Part shown: positions 11,801-24,189 of the stretch, piece after piece | How positions within the stretch are numbered: the stretch's first letter is position 1 | Layout: the number at the start of each line of letters is the position of its first letter | The notes under the pieces: generated by a model | What the model saw: only the letters and a program-made list of their open reading frames with translations | Told to the model about the DNA's origin: nothing | The model's database searches: none | Made by a program: the position numbers and the translations under genes | Assembly (NCBI GenBank): GCA_030272155.1 | Contig: CP126202.1 | Coordinates: 434,001 to 498,000 of the forward strand | Direction of reading: 5' to 3' | Length of the DNA: 64,000 nt | DNA from: Tetradesmus obliquus | Lineage: Eukaryota; Chlorophyta; Chlorophyceae; Sphaeropleales; Scenedesmaceae

Positions 11801-13143
11801 CATGAAGGTGGAGACCATGCAGCTGGGTGCGGTAGAGCATCATTGCTGTACATTTACGCGCGCACACCTCATTATGTCCCCGACACTTTGCCAATTTCTT
11901 GCAACCTGTCGCTGCACATTTGATGCCGCAGGCGGCGCGGTCAAGCGCAACGCTGAGCTGTTCTTCCCAGCGGAGTTTGCGGACGACTTCCCAGTCAGCC
12001 TGCAGGTGAGCTCACATGCGCTTCGGCTGGTGTGCATGACCTTGCCCTATGCCTGCAAACACCCAGCAGGGCAGCTACTGTACAGACCAACCAGCAGGGC
12101 AGCTACTGTACAGACCAACCAGCAGGGCAGCTACTGCTGTTTGGAACTGTGTGTCCACGCGACTCTTCAGTAGCAACTCCAAGCATCACATCTGCTGAAC
12201 ATATCAATATTACGTCATCGGCCTGCAGATCTCGGAGGGCTTCTGCCTGGTGTACGCAGCCGTAGCGTGCTGCTACCTTTCCAACAGCTATCCACTAACC
12301 TCTACATAACTTTCATTGCTTGCTCCTCGCCCGCAGATCTCGGAGCGCTTTGGGCTGGTGTACGTGGTGACCAAGCTGGGCCTGCTGTTTGTGTACGACC
12401 TGGAGACAGCCACTGCGGTTTACCGCAACCGCATCAGCCCGGACCCCATCTTCCTGGCATGCGGCTCCGACTCTACTGGCGGCATCCTGGCCATCAACAG
12501 GTACGCCAGCAGGGCCACGTGTTACTTGTGTTATGATTTGTGTGTCAACGGTTTACCGCAACCGCATCAGCCCCGACCCCATCTTCCTGGCTTGTGGGTC
12601 GGACTCTACTGGTGATATCCTGGCCATCAACAGGTGTGAGGCTGGCTGTCTCTATGCTGCATCTGTGGCTGGATGTTGGTTTATAGCGCTAACACAGCAC
12701 GCGTCGGGGGTGCAGAATGCGGCTGCTTGTCTTTGCACCAACATTCCCTGCCGCTGCTGCTGCGGCTGCTGCTGGAGGCGCGGTCAGGTGCTGCTGGCCA
12801 CAGTCAATGAGCCTGCCATGGTGCCCTTTGTCAGCCAGCAGCTGAACAATCTGGCTCCATCTTTCTCTGCTGCTGCTGCTGTGCTGCTGCTGCTGCTGCT
12901 GCTGCTGTGCTGCTGCTGCTGCTGCTGCTGCTACTGCTGCAGGCGTGGTCAGGTGCTGCTGGCCACTGTCAATGAGCCTGCCATGGTGCCCTTTGTCAGC
13001 CAGCAGCTGAACAACCCGGCTCCATCTTTCTCTGCTGCTGCTGCTGCTGCTGCAGGCGTGGTCAGGTGCTCCTGGCCACAGTCAATGAGCCGGCCATGGT
13101 GCCCTTTGTCAGCCAGCAGCTGAACAACCTGGCACCAACTTTC

Positions 13144-13178
<35 letters not shown>

Positions 13179-13387
13179 AGGCGTGGTCAGGTGTTGCTGG
13201 CCACAGTCAATGAGCCGGCCATGGTGCCCTTTGTCAGCCAGCAGCTGTACAGTTTGGCACCAACTTTCTCTGCTGCTGCTGCTGCTGCTGCTGCTGCAGG
13301 CATGGTCAGGTGCTGCTGGCCACAGTCAATGAGCCTGCCATGGTGCCCTTTGTCAGCCAGCAGCTGAACAATTGGCACCAACTCTCT

Positions 13388-13419
<32 letters not shown>

Positions 13420-13525
13420 AGGCGCGGTCAGGTGTTGCTGGCCACAGTCAATGAACCGGCCATGGTGCCCTTTGTCAGCCAGCAGCTGAACAATCTGGCT
13501 CCATCTTTCTCTGCTGCTGCTGCTG

Positions 13526-13561
<36 letters not shown>

Positions 13562-13653
13562 AGGCGTGGTCAGGTGCTGCTGGTCACAGTCAATGAGCTG
13601 CCATGGTGCCCTTTGTCAGCCAGCAGCTGAACAATTGGCACCAACTCTCTTCT

Positions 13654-13688
<35 letters not shown>

Positions 13689-15737
13689 AGGCGCGGTCAG
13701 GTGTTGCTGGCCACAGTCAATGAGCCGGCCATGGTGCCCTTTGTCAGCCAGCAGCTGAACAATCTGGACCTGGCACTGTCGCTGGCCAAGCGCGGCAACC
13801 TGCCGGGTGCTGAGGGGCTGGTGCTGCAGCAGTTTGAGCGGCTGTTTGGCGCTGGGCAGTACAAGGAGGCAGCAGAGTGCGCAGCGGAGTCGCCACAGGT
13901 GTGTGAAGGGGTGTTGGGGTGTGTTGAGTGCGCCATGTTGAGCAGCAGGTAATGTTATTGGGCAGCAGCCTCGGGCTAGCGGCAGCAGTCATGTGATTGG
14001 GGCTGCGGTAGTGAACTGCAGCTGCAGTACTTGTGTGTAGTTTCAAGGTTGCCGGGTGCAGAGGGAATAGTGCTGCAGCAGTTTCAGCGGCTGTTTGGTG
14101 CTGGGCAGTACAAGGAGGCAGCAGAGTGCGCACCGGAGTCGCCACAGGTGCTCTGGGGGCACGAGTCTTGCACAGCGTGTGGTTGCAGCCTGAAGACAGC
14201 AGAAGCAGCAGCGGCTGTAGCAGCAGTTGTCATGTGTGCGCAAGCAGCTGCCACACAGGTTGGCCAGGCACATTGCTTGGCTTGCAATCTTGTCTGGAAG
14301 GACGCCTGCCGTGGCCCCTGGCCTCATCAACAAGCCCACCGTAAACAACTGACAATGTGCCTATGTCGTCTCCACATGCTTTACGTTGTGTCATCACTTT
14401 CAGGGCCTGCTGCGCACGCGTGAGGTGCTGGAGCGGCTCAAGGGCGTGCCGCCCAGCCCGGGCCAGAAGCCGGCCATGCTGGTGTACCTGGGCGTGCTGC
14501 TGCAGAAAGGCAAGCTCAACGCGCTGGAGAGCGCGGAGCTGGCACGGTGAGTTGCGGGACGGTTTGTAAATAGCAGTAGGGGCAGGTCCAGCAGCTCTTG
14601 CAGCAGCAACAGGAGCAGCAGGCTTGAATGCGCTGGGGTGCGAGAAACTGGCGTGGCAATTTGCTGGGAGGGGGCTTGAGGCGCACATTTGGGCAGCGGC
14701 AGCAGCAGCATGGCCATCAGCAGCAGTAGGGCGGCAAAGCCGAATGGGCTGAGGAGTGCAGAGCTGGCGCGGTGGACTGCAGGACAGGGTGGTTTGGGTG
14801 GCGGCAGCAGCGGGCAGCAGCAGCAGCAGCGGGGCTAAACACGCTGAAGAGCGCGGAGCTGGTGCATTGCGTGTGGTCGGCGGGTACAGCTGGGGTAGCA
14901 GTTGTGTTTTGCAGCAGCAGCATGGAGCATGGTGCAGCCGTGTTATCACACTGCGGCAAGCTGACTGCACTATTGTGCTGCTATTCCTGCAGGCTGGTGC
15001 TGGCTCAGAACAAGAAGGAGCTGCTGGTTAACTGGTGGAACAACTGTGGTGGCTGACCTTGCTCGCTGTCTGTTGTGCTTGTTATTTCCTGCAGGCTGGT
15101 GCTGGCTCAGAACAAGGAGCTGCTGGTCAACTGGTGGAACAACTGTGGTGGCTGATCTTGCTCGCTGTCTGTTGTGCTTGTAATTTCCTGCAGGCTGGTG
15201 CTGGCTCAGAACAAGAAGGAGCTGCTGGTCAACTGGTGGAACGACGGCAAGCTGGAGGCCAGTGAGGAGCTGGGAGACATGCTCAGCGCAGCGGGCGACA
15301 AGGACCTGGCACTGAAGATCTACCAGCTGTGCGGCGCCAGCGGCAAGGTGTGCTTCATGTCGCTGTTATGTCTGTGGTTGCTGTGTCAGTAATGGCTGCT
15401 GCTGCAATCGTCTGTAAGGCCAGCCGAGGGCAAGGACCTTGTGCTGGAGATGTACCAGCTGTGCGGCACCAGCGGCATGACGTGTTTGTTCATTTCGGCT
15501 GCGCCACCAGATCTGCTGCTGCTGCAGCTGTGTGTGCTGCGTGCTGGGTGCAGGCGAGGAGTGCTGTTGTTTTGTGTGCGTGCGCTGTGTTGAATTGACA
15601 GGTTGGCAGCATGGGATGTCATTTTCAGCACCACGGCGGCTTTAATATTGCTGCAGCGTACGCTCCAGCAGCTTTTCAACCCGCTGTGGCGGATGGAATG
15701 ACATCACATGCTGCGACACTCTATCTTCCTATCTTCC

Positions 15738-15772
<35 letters not shown>

Positions 15773-18700
15773 AGGTCAGCGTGGTACTTGTCGACAAGGT
15801 GGGCATGTCAGCACTGCAGGCCTACATCCGCTCATCACTGCTGGTTCTGCTGCTGCTGCTGCTGCTGCTGCTGCCGCAGGTCATTGTGGCGGTTGCCGAG
15901 AAGGGCCACATGTCAGCGCTGCAGGCCTACGTCTGATCGCTCCTGCTGCTTCTGCTGCTGCTGGTCCTGCTGCCGCCGCCGCAGGTCATTGCTGCGCTCG
16001 CCGAGAAGGGCGACATGTCAGCGCTGCAGGCCTACATCTGATCACTCCTGCTGCTTCTGCTGCTGATGGTCCTGCTGCCGCCGCCGCTCCCTTCTATCTA
16101 GGTCATCGTTGCGCTTGCCGAGAAGGGCGACATGTCAGCGCTGCAGGCGTGTTATCAACTGTTACTTCTGCCCCCGCCGCTGCTGCTGCTGCAGGTCATT
16201 GTTGCCCTCGCCGAGAAGGGCGACATGTCAGCGCTGCAGGCCTACATCTGATCACTCCTGCTGGTCCTGCTGCCGCCGCCGCTCCCTTCCTACATAGGTC
16301 ATCGTTGCGCTTGCCGAGAAGGGCGACATGTCAGCGCTGCAGGCGTGTTATCAACTGTTACTTCTGCCCCCGCCGCTGCTGCTGCTGCAGGTCATTGTTG
16401 CCCTCGCCGAGAAGGGCGACATGTCAGCGCTGCAGGCGTACACCGGGCAGAGCGGCGGCAGCCTCAACTACCTGCAGCTGCTGCAGCAGCTGATGATGAA
16501 CAACCCCAGCGGTGCTGTGAGCCTGGCCAAGATGGTGGCCAAGCAGAGCCCACCACCTGTGGATGTGAACACCATGGCAGACCTGTTCCTGCAGGTATGT
16601 TGGGATGCATGGGAGGGGCAGGGGGGAGGCAGCTGGAGGCGTTGCATTGAACAGATCGTGTGGAACTGAGTTGCTTGGCAGACCTGTTCTCGCAGGTGGG
16701 AGCTTGTAGCGATTTGCAAGGAATAGGAAGCAAAGCTTGCGGTGGCTGAGGGGAGTGAGGATGGTGGCAGCAGGGGGTGCAAGGAGCAGGTTGCGCAGCT
16801 AGCGGAGGGCTTGAGTGATCGTGGGGCACAGAAGCAGTGGGACAGGCTAGCTGCATTGCAGCAGCAACAGCAGCTGCAATGCCAATGGCGAAACTTCACT
16901 GTGCTTACTATGGTGTTGCTAGCTTACTTTGTAGCCTGATTGACTCAAGTGCAAATCCATTTGTTCTGTACCTGCAGCGCAACATGGTGCGTGAGGGCAC
17001 TGCCTTCCTGCTGGACGCGCTGGCTGGCGACAAGCCTGAGGAGGGGCCGCTGCAGACCAAGCTGCTGGAGATCAACCTGGTCACCAACCCACAGGTGCGT
17101 GTTATTTTGTTATGCACAGTTGTTACTTTGTTGGGGAGAGGTAGCTGCAGACTAAGCTGCTGGAGATCAACCTGGTCACCAACCCGCAAGTGCGCACTGT
17201 GTTGTTACACGGCTGGTGAAGCATGAGACTTGATGATGGACATCTTCAATTGCCTTTTTCGCAGCACAATTGTGACTTTGTTGAGAACGGGCCGCTGCAG
17301 GCAGATGCGCTTGTAGACAGCATCACAAACCATCTAATCTTACTTTCCTGTTTACCCCTGCAGGTTGCAGACGCCATTCTGGCCAACGGCACGCTGACTC
17401 ATTACGACAGGCCGCGCATCGCGCAGCTGTGTGAGAAGGCGGGGCTGTATATGCGCGCGCTGCAGCACTACACCGACCTCAAGGACCTCAAGCGCAGCAT
17501 TGTCAACACGCACGCCATCGACCCGCAGGTGGGATGATTTTGTATGGACTGATAGATATTGCGTGTTGTGGAGGTCTGCACCGTGTCGTGCTTTGACCTC
17601 AAGGTCCCTGCTCACATTGCACACACAGCACGCCTACTGTCATGCCCTGGCTGCCTGTACATGTAAGCTTACACTGCACTGTGTTGAGGCTGTGTACGGT
17701 AGAATGTTCTTAAACATGTGCTGCGCTGCTGCTGCCGCTGCTGCTGCTGCTGCTGCAGGCGCTGACGGAGTTCTTCGGCACGCTGAGTGCTGACTGGGCG
17801 CTGGAGTGCCTCAAGGAGCTGCTGCTGACCAACATGCAGGTGCGTTGTTTCTCACTGCTGCTGCTGGTGCTGCTGTCGGGTGCATGCTGCTTGGCGCGTA
17901 GCTGTAGCTGCTTTGGCTCTTGCTTGGCTGCTGGTCGTGTGAAGCGCAGCTGGTGCAGACATGCCGTGCCGCATGAGCAGCTGTGCTTTTGCTCGCCTGC
18001 AGCAGAAAAATGCTGGCTTTCGACCAAATTCAGTAGCGCTTACACTGAGACCAGTAAGTGTTGACCGGTCAAACAGGCCAACCTGCAGTTGGTGGTCAAC
18101 CCAGCCAGGACCTTCACAACTCATGCTGCTGAACTTGCCATGCATCTGTTTCCCGCAACTTTTGTATCTCAACACCCGCAGGCCAACCTGCAGCTGGTGG
18201 TCAACATTGCCAAGGAGTACACGGAGCAGCTGGGCAGCGGCAAGATCATCGAGCTGCTGGAGAGCTACAACAGCTACCCGGGGCTGTACCTGTACCTGGG
18301 GAGCCGCATCGCGTTCAGGTGAGGAGCGTGTTTGAATGTGGCTGTTCAAAGGCAAAATGTATCCTTCAGTTTTTGAAGTCCTGGAGAGCTACAACAGCTA
18401 CCCCGGGCTGTGCCTGTACCTGGGCTGGCGCATCGCTTTCAGGTGAGGAGCACCGAAGACTTGAAATCTTAAGGCACTACAAGCACTTTGAGGCAGCTGC
18501 GCGCAGCAGGCAGGTTTGTTGATAATTCAACAATAGTCTTTTGCTGAAATTGTACTTCCTACAGCCAGGACCTGAGGAGCACTACAGGTATATCGAGGCC
18601 GCTGCGCGCAACAGGCAGATCATGTCTTGATAGTGTTGTGCACGTTTTTAACTGTTTGCTGCATTTGTTCTGTCTGCGCTGTTGGCTCCCATTGTACCGC

Positions 18701-21700
18701 CTGCAGTGAGGACCCTGAGGAGCACTACAAGTACATTGAGGCTGCAGCACGCACCGGGCAGATCAAGGAGGTGGAGCGCGCCACGCGCGAGAGCGCCTTC
18801 TACCCCCCGGAGCGCGTGAAGGCCTTCCTCATGGAGGCAAAGCTGCCTGACGCGCGCCCGCTGATCAACGTGTGCGACAGGTGTGTGCTGCTATCCATCG
18901 CTGTTGTTTTTCAGCGTGGGTTTGGGGTTGCCAGTCTGGGTGCGCGAAGGCCGTCCAGATGGAGGCAAAGCTGCCTGACGGACGCCCGCTGATCAACGCG
19001 TGCGACACGTGCGTGCTGCTATCCATAGCTGTTGTTTTTTGACGTGGGTTTGGGGCTCAAGTCTGGGTGCAGGAAGGCGTTCCTCATGGAGGCAAAGCTG
19101 CCGGATGCACGCCCGCTGATCAACGTGTGCGACAGGTGTGTTTGGGGTTCAGAGTGTACGTAAATGCATACGCCCTGCTGGTCAATGTGTGGCAAGTGCG
19201 GCTGCAAACGATATGTACAGCCGTGGTGTCTTCAAGGTTTAGGCTTCAGGCTCTGGGTTTGGGATCAAGGAGGTGGAGCGTGAGAGCGCCTTCTACCCCT
19301 TGGAGCGCGTGAAGGCGTTCCTCATGGAGACAAAGCTGCCTGACGCACGCCCGCTGAAACGTGTGACAGGTGGGTTAGGAGGCTCGGGTTTGTGTGTTGT
19401 TTCAGACGAGCAGTCATCGCCGATCGGCACTCGTGACAGGTGCGGCTGCAAAACACATGTGCAGCCGTGGTGTGTTCGAGATGTAGGCTTCAGGTTTTGG
19501 GTTTGGGATCAAGGAGGTGGAGCGCCTTCTACCCCCGGAGCGCGTGAAGGCGTTCCTCATGGAGGCCAAGCTGTCTGACGTGCGCCCGCTGATCAACGTG
19601 TGCGACAGGTGTGTGCTGCTCTCCATAGCTGTTGTTTTGGGGCGTAGGGTTTGGGGTTCAAGTCTGGGTGCGTGAAGGCGTTCCGCGTGGAGGCGAAGCT
19701 GCCTGACGCGCGCCCGCTGATCAACGTGTGCGACAGGTGCGAGATACGCTCCATAGCCTGTTTTCAGGGGTGTAGGGCTTGGGGTTCAAGTCTGGGCGCG
19801 TGAGGGCCTCCTCCTTTGGAATAGTGTGCTGGTTGTGCGCCTAATGTGTTTTTGCATCACCTGCAGGCACGACCTGTTGGAGGACATGACCACCTACCTG
19901 TACAACGCCAGCCTGCTCTCGCACAGTTCACTGTTCCCTTAGGATCAAAGGTCTTTGCTGCTGCATCTGCAGGCACGACCTTGTGGAGGACCTGACCACC
20001 TTCCTGTACAACGCCAGCCTGCTCAAGTACATCGAGGGCTATGTGCAGAAGGTGTCGCCGCAGAAGACGCCAAAGGTGCGCTGAGGGTTTTGTTGTTACG
20101 CGGATGGACACCTATTGGTCACACACAATTCTGCCCAAGTACATTGAGGGCTGCGTGCAGAAGGTCTCGCCACAGGCGCGAGGCAGGTGGTTGTTAGCAT
20201 GGTCAGCGTGGACAGCGTCAAGACTCAACATGCTCTTGTTCAATCAGCTGTCATCAGCAATGCAATGCGCCATCAACAGGGCAATGGCTGTGCGGCATGT
20301 TCACACTTGCGCATGCACACACATGCGCACATGTGCACGCAGTGACATGTCTTTCCTGGGTTGCTTGCGTGCCGCCCTGCGCAGCTGGTCTGCGAAGCTC
20401 CTGATGACTTGGTGTAAACCTTGCTTTGCGCGTCCGCAACCCTACTCATCCTTTTGCGATGGCTTCCGGCTGCCCTGTTTTGCAGGTGGTAGGTGCGCTG
20501 CTGGACTGCGAGGCGCCTGGTCGGCCTTGTGAGCACCCATGTTCATGGGCACTCAAATGTTGTCATGTTCTCTGTCTGCTTGTTTGCTTCGGTTGCAGGT
20601 GGTGGGTGCGCTGCTGGGCTGCGAGGCCCCAGACGACTTTGTGAACAACCTGATCCTCAGCGTGCGCACTCCTACTAATGCTATTCATTCTTCTGGCTGC
20701 TGTTGTTTCTATTGTTCTGCAGGTGGTGGGTGCGCTGCTGGACTGCGAGGCCCCAGATGACTTTGTGAACAACCTCATCCTCAGCGTGCGCAGCCTGCTG
20801 CCCGTGGATGCTCTGGTGGAGGAGGTAGAGAAGCGCAACAGGTGCGGCGGAACGCTTGTTGAAACGTTTGGCGGAACGTTTGGCGGAACGATTTGTGTGA
20901 CGTGGCCTGGTTGGTGAGGTGGATGCTCTGGTGGAGGAGGTGGAGGAGCGCAACAGGTGCGGCGTAACGCTTGTCGAAACGTTGGGTGGAACGTTTGGTG
21001 GAACGCTTTGTGTGACGTGGCCTGGTTGGTGAGGTGGATGCTCTGGTGGAGGAGGTGGAGGAGCGCAACAGGTGCGGCGGAACGCTTGTTGAAACGTTGG
21101 GTGGAACGCTTGGTGGAACGCTTTGTGTGACGTGGCTTGGTTGGTGAGGTGGATGCTCTGGTGGAGGAGGTGAAGGAGCGCAACAGGTGCGGCGGAACGC
21201 TTGTCGAAACGTTGGGTGGAACGTTTGGTGGAACGCTTTGTGTGACGTGGCCTGGTTGGTGAGGTGGATGCTCTGGTGGAGGCGGTGGAGAAGCGCAACA
21301 GGTGCGGAGGGACGCTTGTTGGAACGTTTGGCAGAACTATAAGTGTGACGCTGCATTGTCGTTGTGAGGTGGACGGGCTGGTGAAGTAGGTAGCACAGCG
21401 CAACAGGCGCTGCACAAGGCAGGTTTCTGCGTAACAAAGTGCTATGTTTGTGTGCTGCAATGTGCTGAATCGTCTGCTGTGCTGTGTTTCAGCTGTGGTG
21501 TTCAATCATTCTCTGCCCTGCAGGCTGAAGCTGCTGACACCCATCCTGGAGCACTTGATTTGCGAGGGCATCCACATTGTCACATACATTGTGTTACTTT
21601 GCTTGTAGCACGTTACGAATCGTTGTTCACCCCGCAGGCTGAGCTGCTGACGCCTTTCCTGGAGCACCTCATTCGCGAGGGCAGCCGACCTGTTACATAC

Positions 21701-23659
21701 GTTGTGTTACTTCGCTCCTAACATCCTATGAACTGTTGTTCACCCCGCAGGCTGAAGCTGCTGACGCCCTTCCTGGAGCACCTCATCTGCTAGGGCATCC
21801 ACATTGTGACATACAATGTGTTACTTGCTCATAACATGTGTTATTTCTGTCACAACACATGCAGGCTGAAGCTGCTGACGCCCTTCCTGGAGCACCTCAT
21901 CCGCGAGGGCAGCCAGGACAGCCACGTGCACGACGCGCTGGGCAAGATTATCATCGACACCAACAACAACCCAGAGCACTTCCTGACCACCAACCCCTAC
22001 TACAACAGCCTGGTGAGCCTGCCTTCTCTGTCCTCTTTGCTGTCTACTGTTGCCTTCATACATGCACGAGCTGGCCACCATCTCCCATCACAACAGCCTG
22101 ATGCGGCCTACAAGCATATCGCTGCAAGATATGCTGCTTCTCTATGGTGCGACACATGCTGTGCGTCGCACGCTTCTGGTGTGCGTATGCATGACCTGTG
22201 CGTATGCATGACCTGTGCTTCTGGTGTGCGTATGCATGACCTGTGCTTCTGGTGTGCGTATGCATGACCTGTGCGTATGCATGACCTGTGCTTCTGGTGT
22301 GCGTATGCATGACCTGTGCGTATGCATGACCTGTGCTTCTGGTGTGCGTATGCATGACCTGTGCTGAAACTCATCTGGCACCATTCTGCAGGTGGTGGGC
22401 CGCTCCGCGGACAAGCGCGACCCCAACCTGGCACTTGAAAGCATCTGTGCTGCCATAGCTATTTGCCTTACATTATTGTCATGTTGTTTTTGCCGCACAG
22501 GTGGTGGGCAAGTACGCGGAGAAGCGCGACCCCAACCTGGCCTGCGTGGCCTACAAGCGCGGCTCTTGCGACGACGCGCTGATTGAGTGCACCAACCGCA
22601 ACAGCCTCTTCAAGCTGCAGGCGCGCTACATCGTGGACAGGGGCGACCAGCCGCTGTGGGACAAGGTGCTCGGGGAGGAGAACACCTTCCGGCGGCAGCT
22701 GATCGACCAGGTGCGGGGCTGCTTTCAAATTGTAACTCAAAGGTGTGTTTGGATTATTTGAGTATGCAGTTGAAACTGTGGACAGGGGCGACCAGCCGCT
22801 GTGGGACAAGGTGCTCGGGGAGGAACATCCTCCGGCGGCAGCTGATCGATCAGGTGCGCTGCAAATGTTTTTATGGGGGGCGCGTTAATGGACAAGGGCG
22901 GCCAGCCGCTGTGGGACAACGTGCTCAAAGGTGAGAACACTCTCTGGCGGCAGCTGATCGACGAGGTGCGGTTTTGAATTGGAATGAAATCATTGGAATG
23001 CAAGGAATTTTGAATGCTTTGGGTTTTCAAGCGGTGTTTGGACGAGGGGCGACAGCCGCTGTGGGGCTAGGTGCTGGGAGAGGAGAACACCTTCCGGCGC
23101 CAGCTGATCGACCAGGTGCGGCGTTCTTACCAGTCCGAACTCAGTTTTCAAATATTCAAATTGTGTGGAGTATGTGATGTTGCAGTCATGACTGTAGACC
23201 GGGGCGACCAGCCGCTGTGGGACAAGGGCATTCTGGCGGCAGCTGATTGACCAGGTGCGGCGCTGCAATAAACGCCAGAGTAATGAGTTGTCAAGGTTGA
23301 TGTTAGGCACCAGCCACTGTTGTACAAGGTGCTTTTGGGTGATGCCTTTTGGCATGCTTCTAACAAGCACCTTGTGCAACGGCAGATGTTTGACCGGGTG
23401 CGGCGCAAACGTTAGACGTGTATCTGTTGGCAGCAGCGTCAGAAACGGGTGGAGAGCCGCCCTCGCAAGCTGGTCAGGTCAAAGCCTTACTGCGCCTCTA
23501 TGACCGACTGACTACCTACCACACCTGGCGGTGCCTGCTTGCCTACTTCCTGTTGCTGCTGTTGCTGCTGCTGCTGGGTTGTCAGCACTGCGCTACCTGA
23601 AAGCCGCAGCTTGGAGCAAGTCCGCGTCACCGTCAAGGCCTTCATGCCACTGTAACTCA

Positions 23660-23691
<32 letters not shown>

Positions 23692-24155
23692 CGTGTCTAG
23701 GTGGTGAGCACGGCACTGCCTGAGAGCCGCAACCCGGAGCAGGTCAGCGTGACGGTCAAGGCCTTCATGCGGCATGAGCTGCAGGCGGAGCTCATCGAGC
23801 TGCTGGAGAAGATCGTGCTCAACAACTCCGCTTTCAGCAGCAACGCCAACCTGCAGAACCTGCTGATCCTCACGGTGAGAGACACGCAGTTCCCACCTGT
23901 TGGTCCTGTCCACAGCATGTGCACGCACCTGCACATTTAAACTGCGTGTTGAGTGCCGGCAGGCTCGTTCCGTCTCTTGCTGCCGTGTGCAAGGCTGAGA
24001 TAGGCGTTGCAGCAGCCTGCTCAAGCAGCTGCAACAACGTGCCTGATGACTGTTTGTCCACTCTTACATGCCAGGTGCTGGTGGTCCATGCTGCGATGCA
24101 CTTGCGCTGAGTTGAGTTGAGATGGTGCTTGTGTTATGTGCTGAGATACACCGCG

Positions 24156-24189
<34 letters not shown>

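Noticed and set aside
12389-13123. Long plus-strand frame through the exon 8 array (Leu/Cys/Ala runs)
   Set aside because: It is the clathrin exon 7 copy and the acceptor array read through CTG repeats; the real coding path uses 12337-12500 and 13691-13898.
15708-16493. 261-aa frame rich in [10 protein letters not shown] repeats
   Set aside because: Wrong-frame reading of the exon 11 acceptor array; the exon frame is [15 protein letters not shown].
20563-21505. Minus-strand frames with [13 protein letters not shown] repeats
   Set aside because: Antisense reading of the 115-bp donor array of clathrin exon 18; no independent gene evidence.
15770-21864. CRISPR-like regular repeats
   Set aside because: The repeating units are coding exon edges plus introns of ~93-117 bp in a eukaryotic gene, not short repeats with unique spacers, and there are no cas genes.
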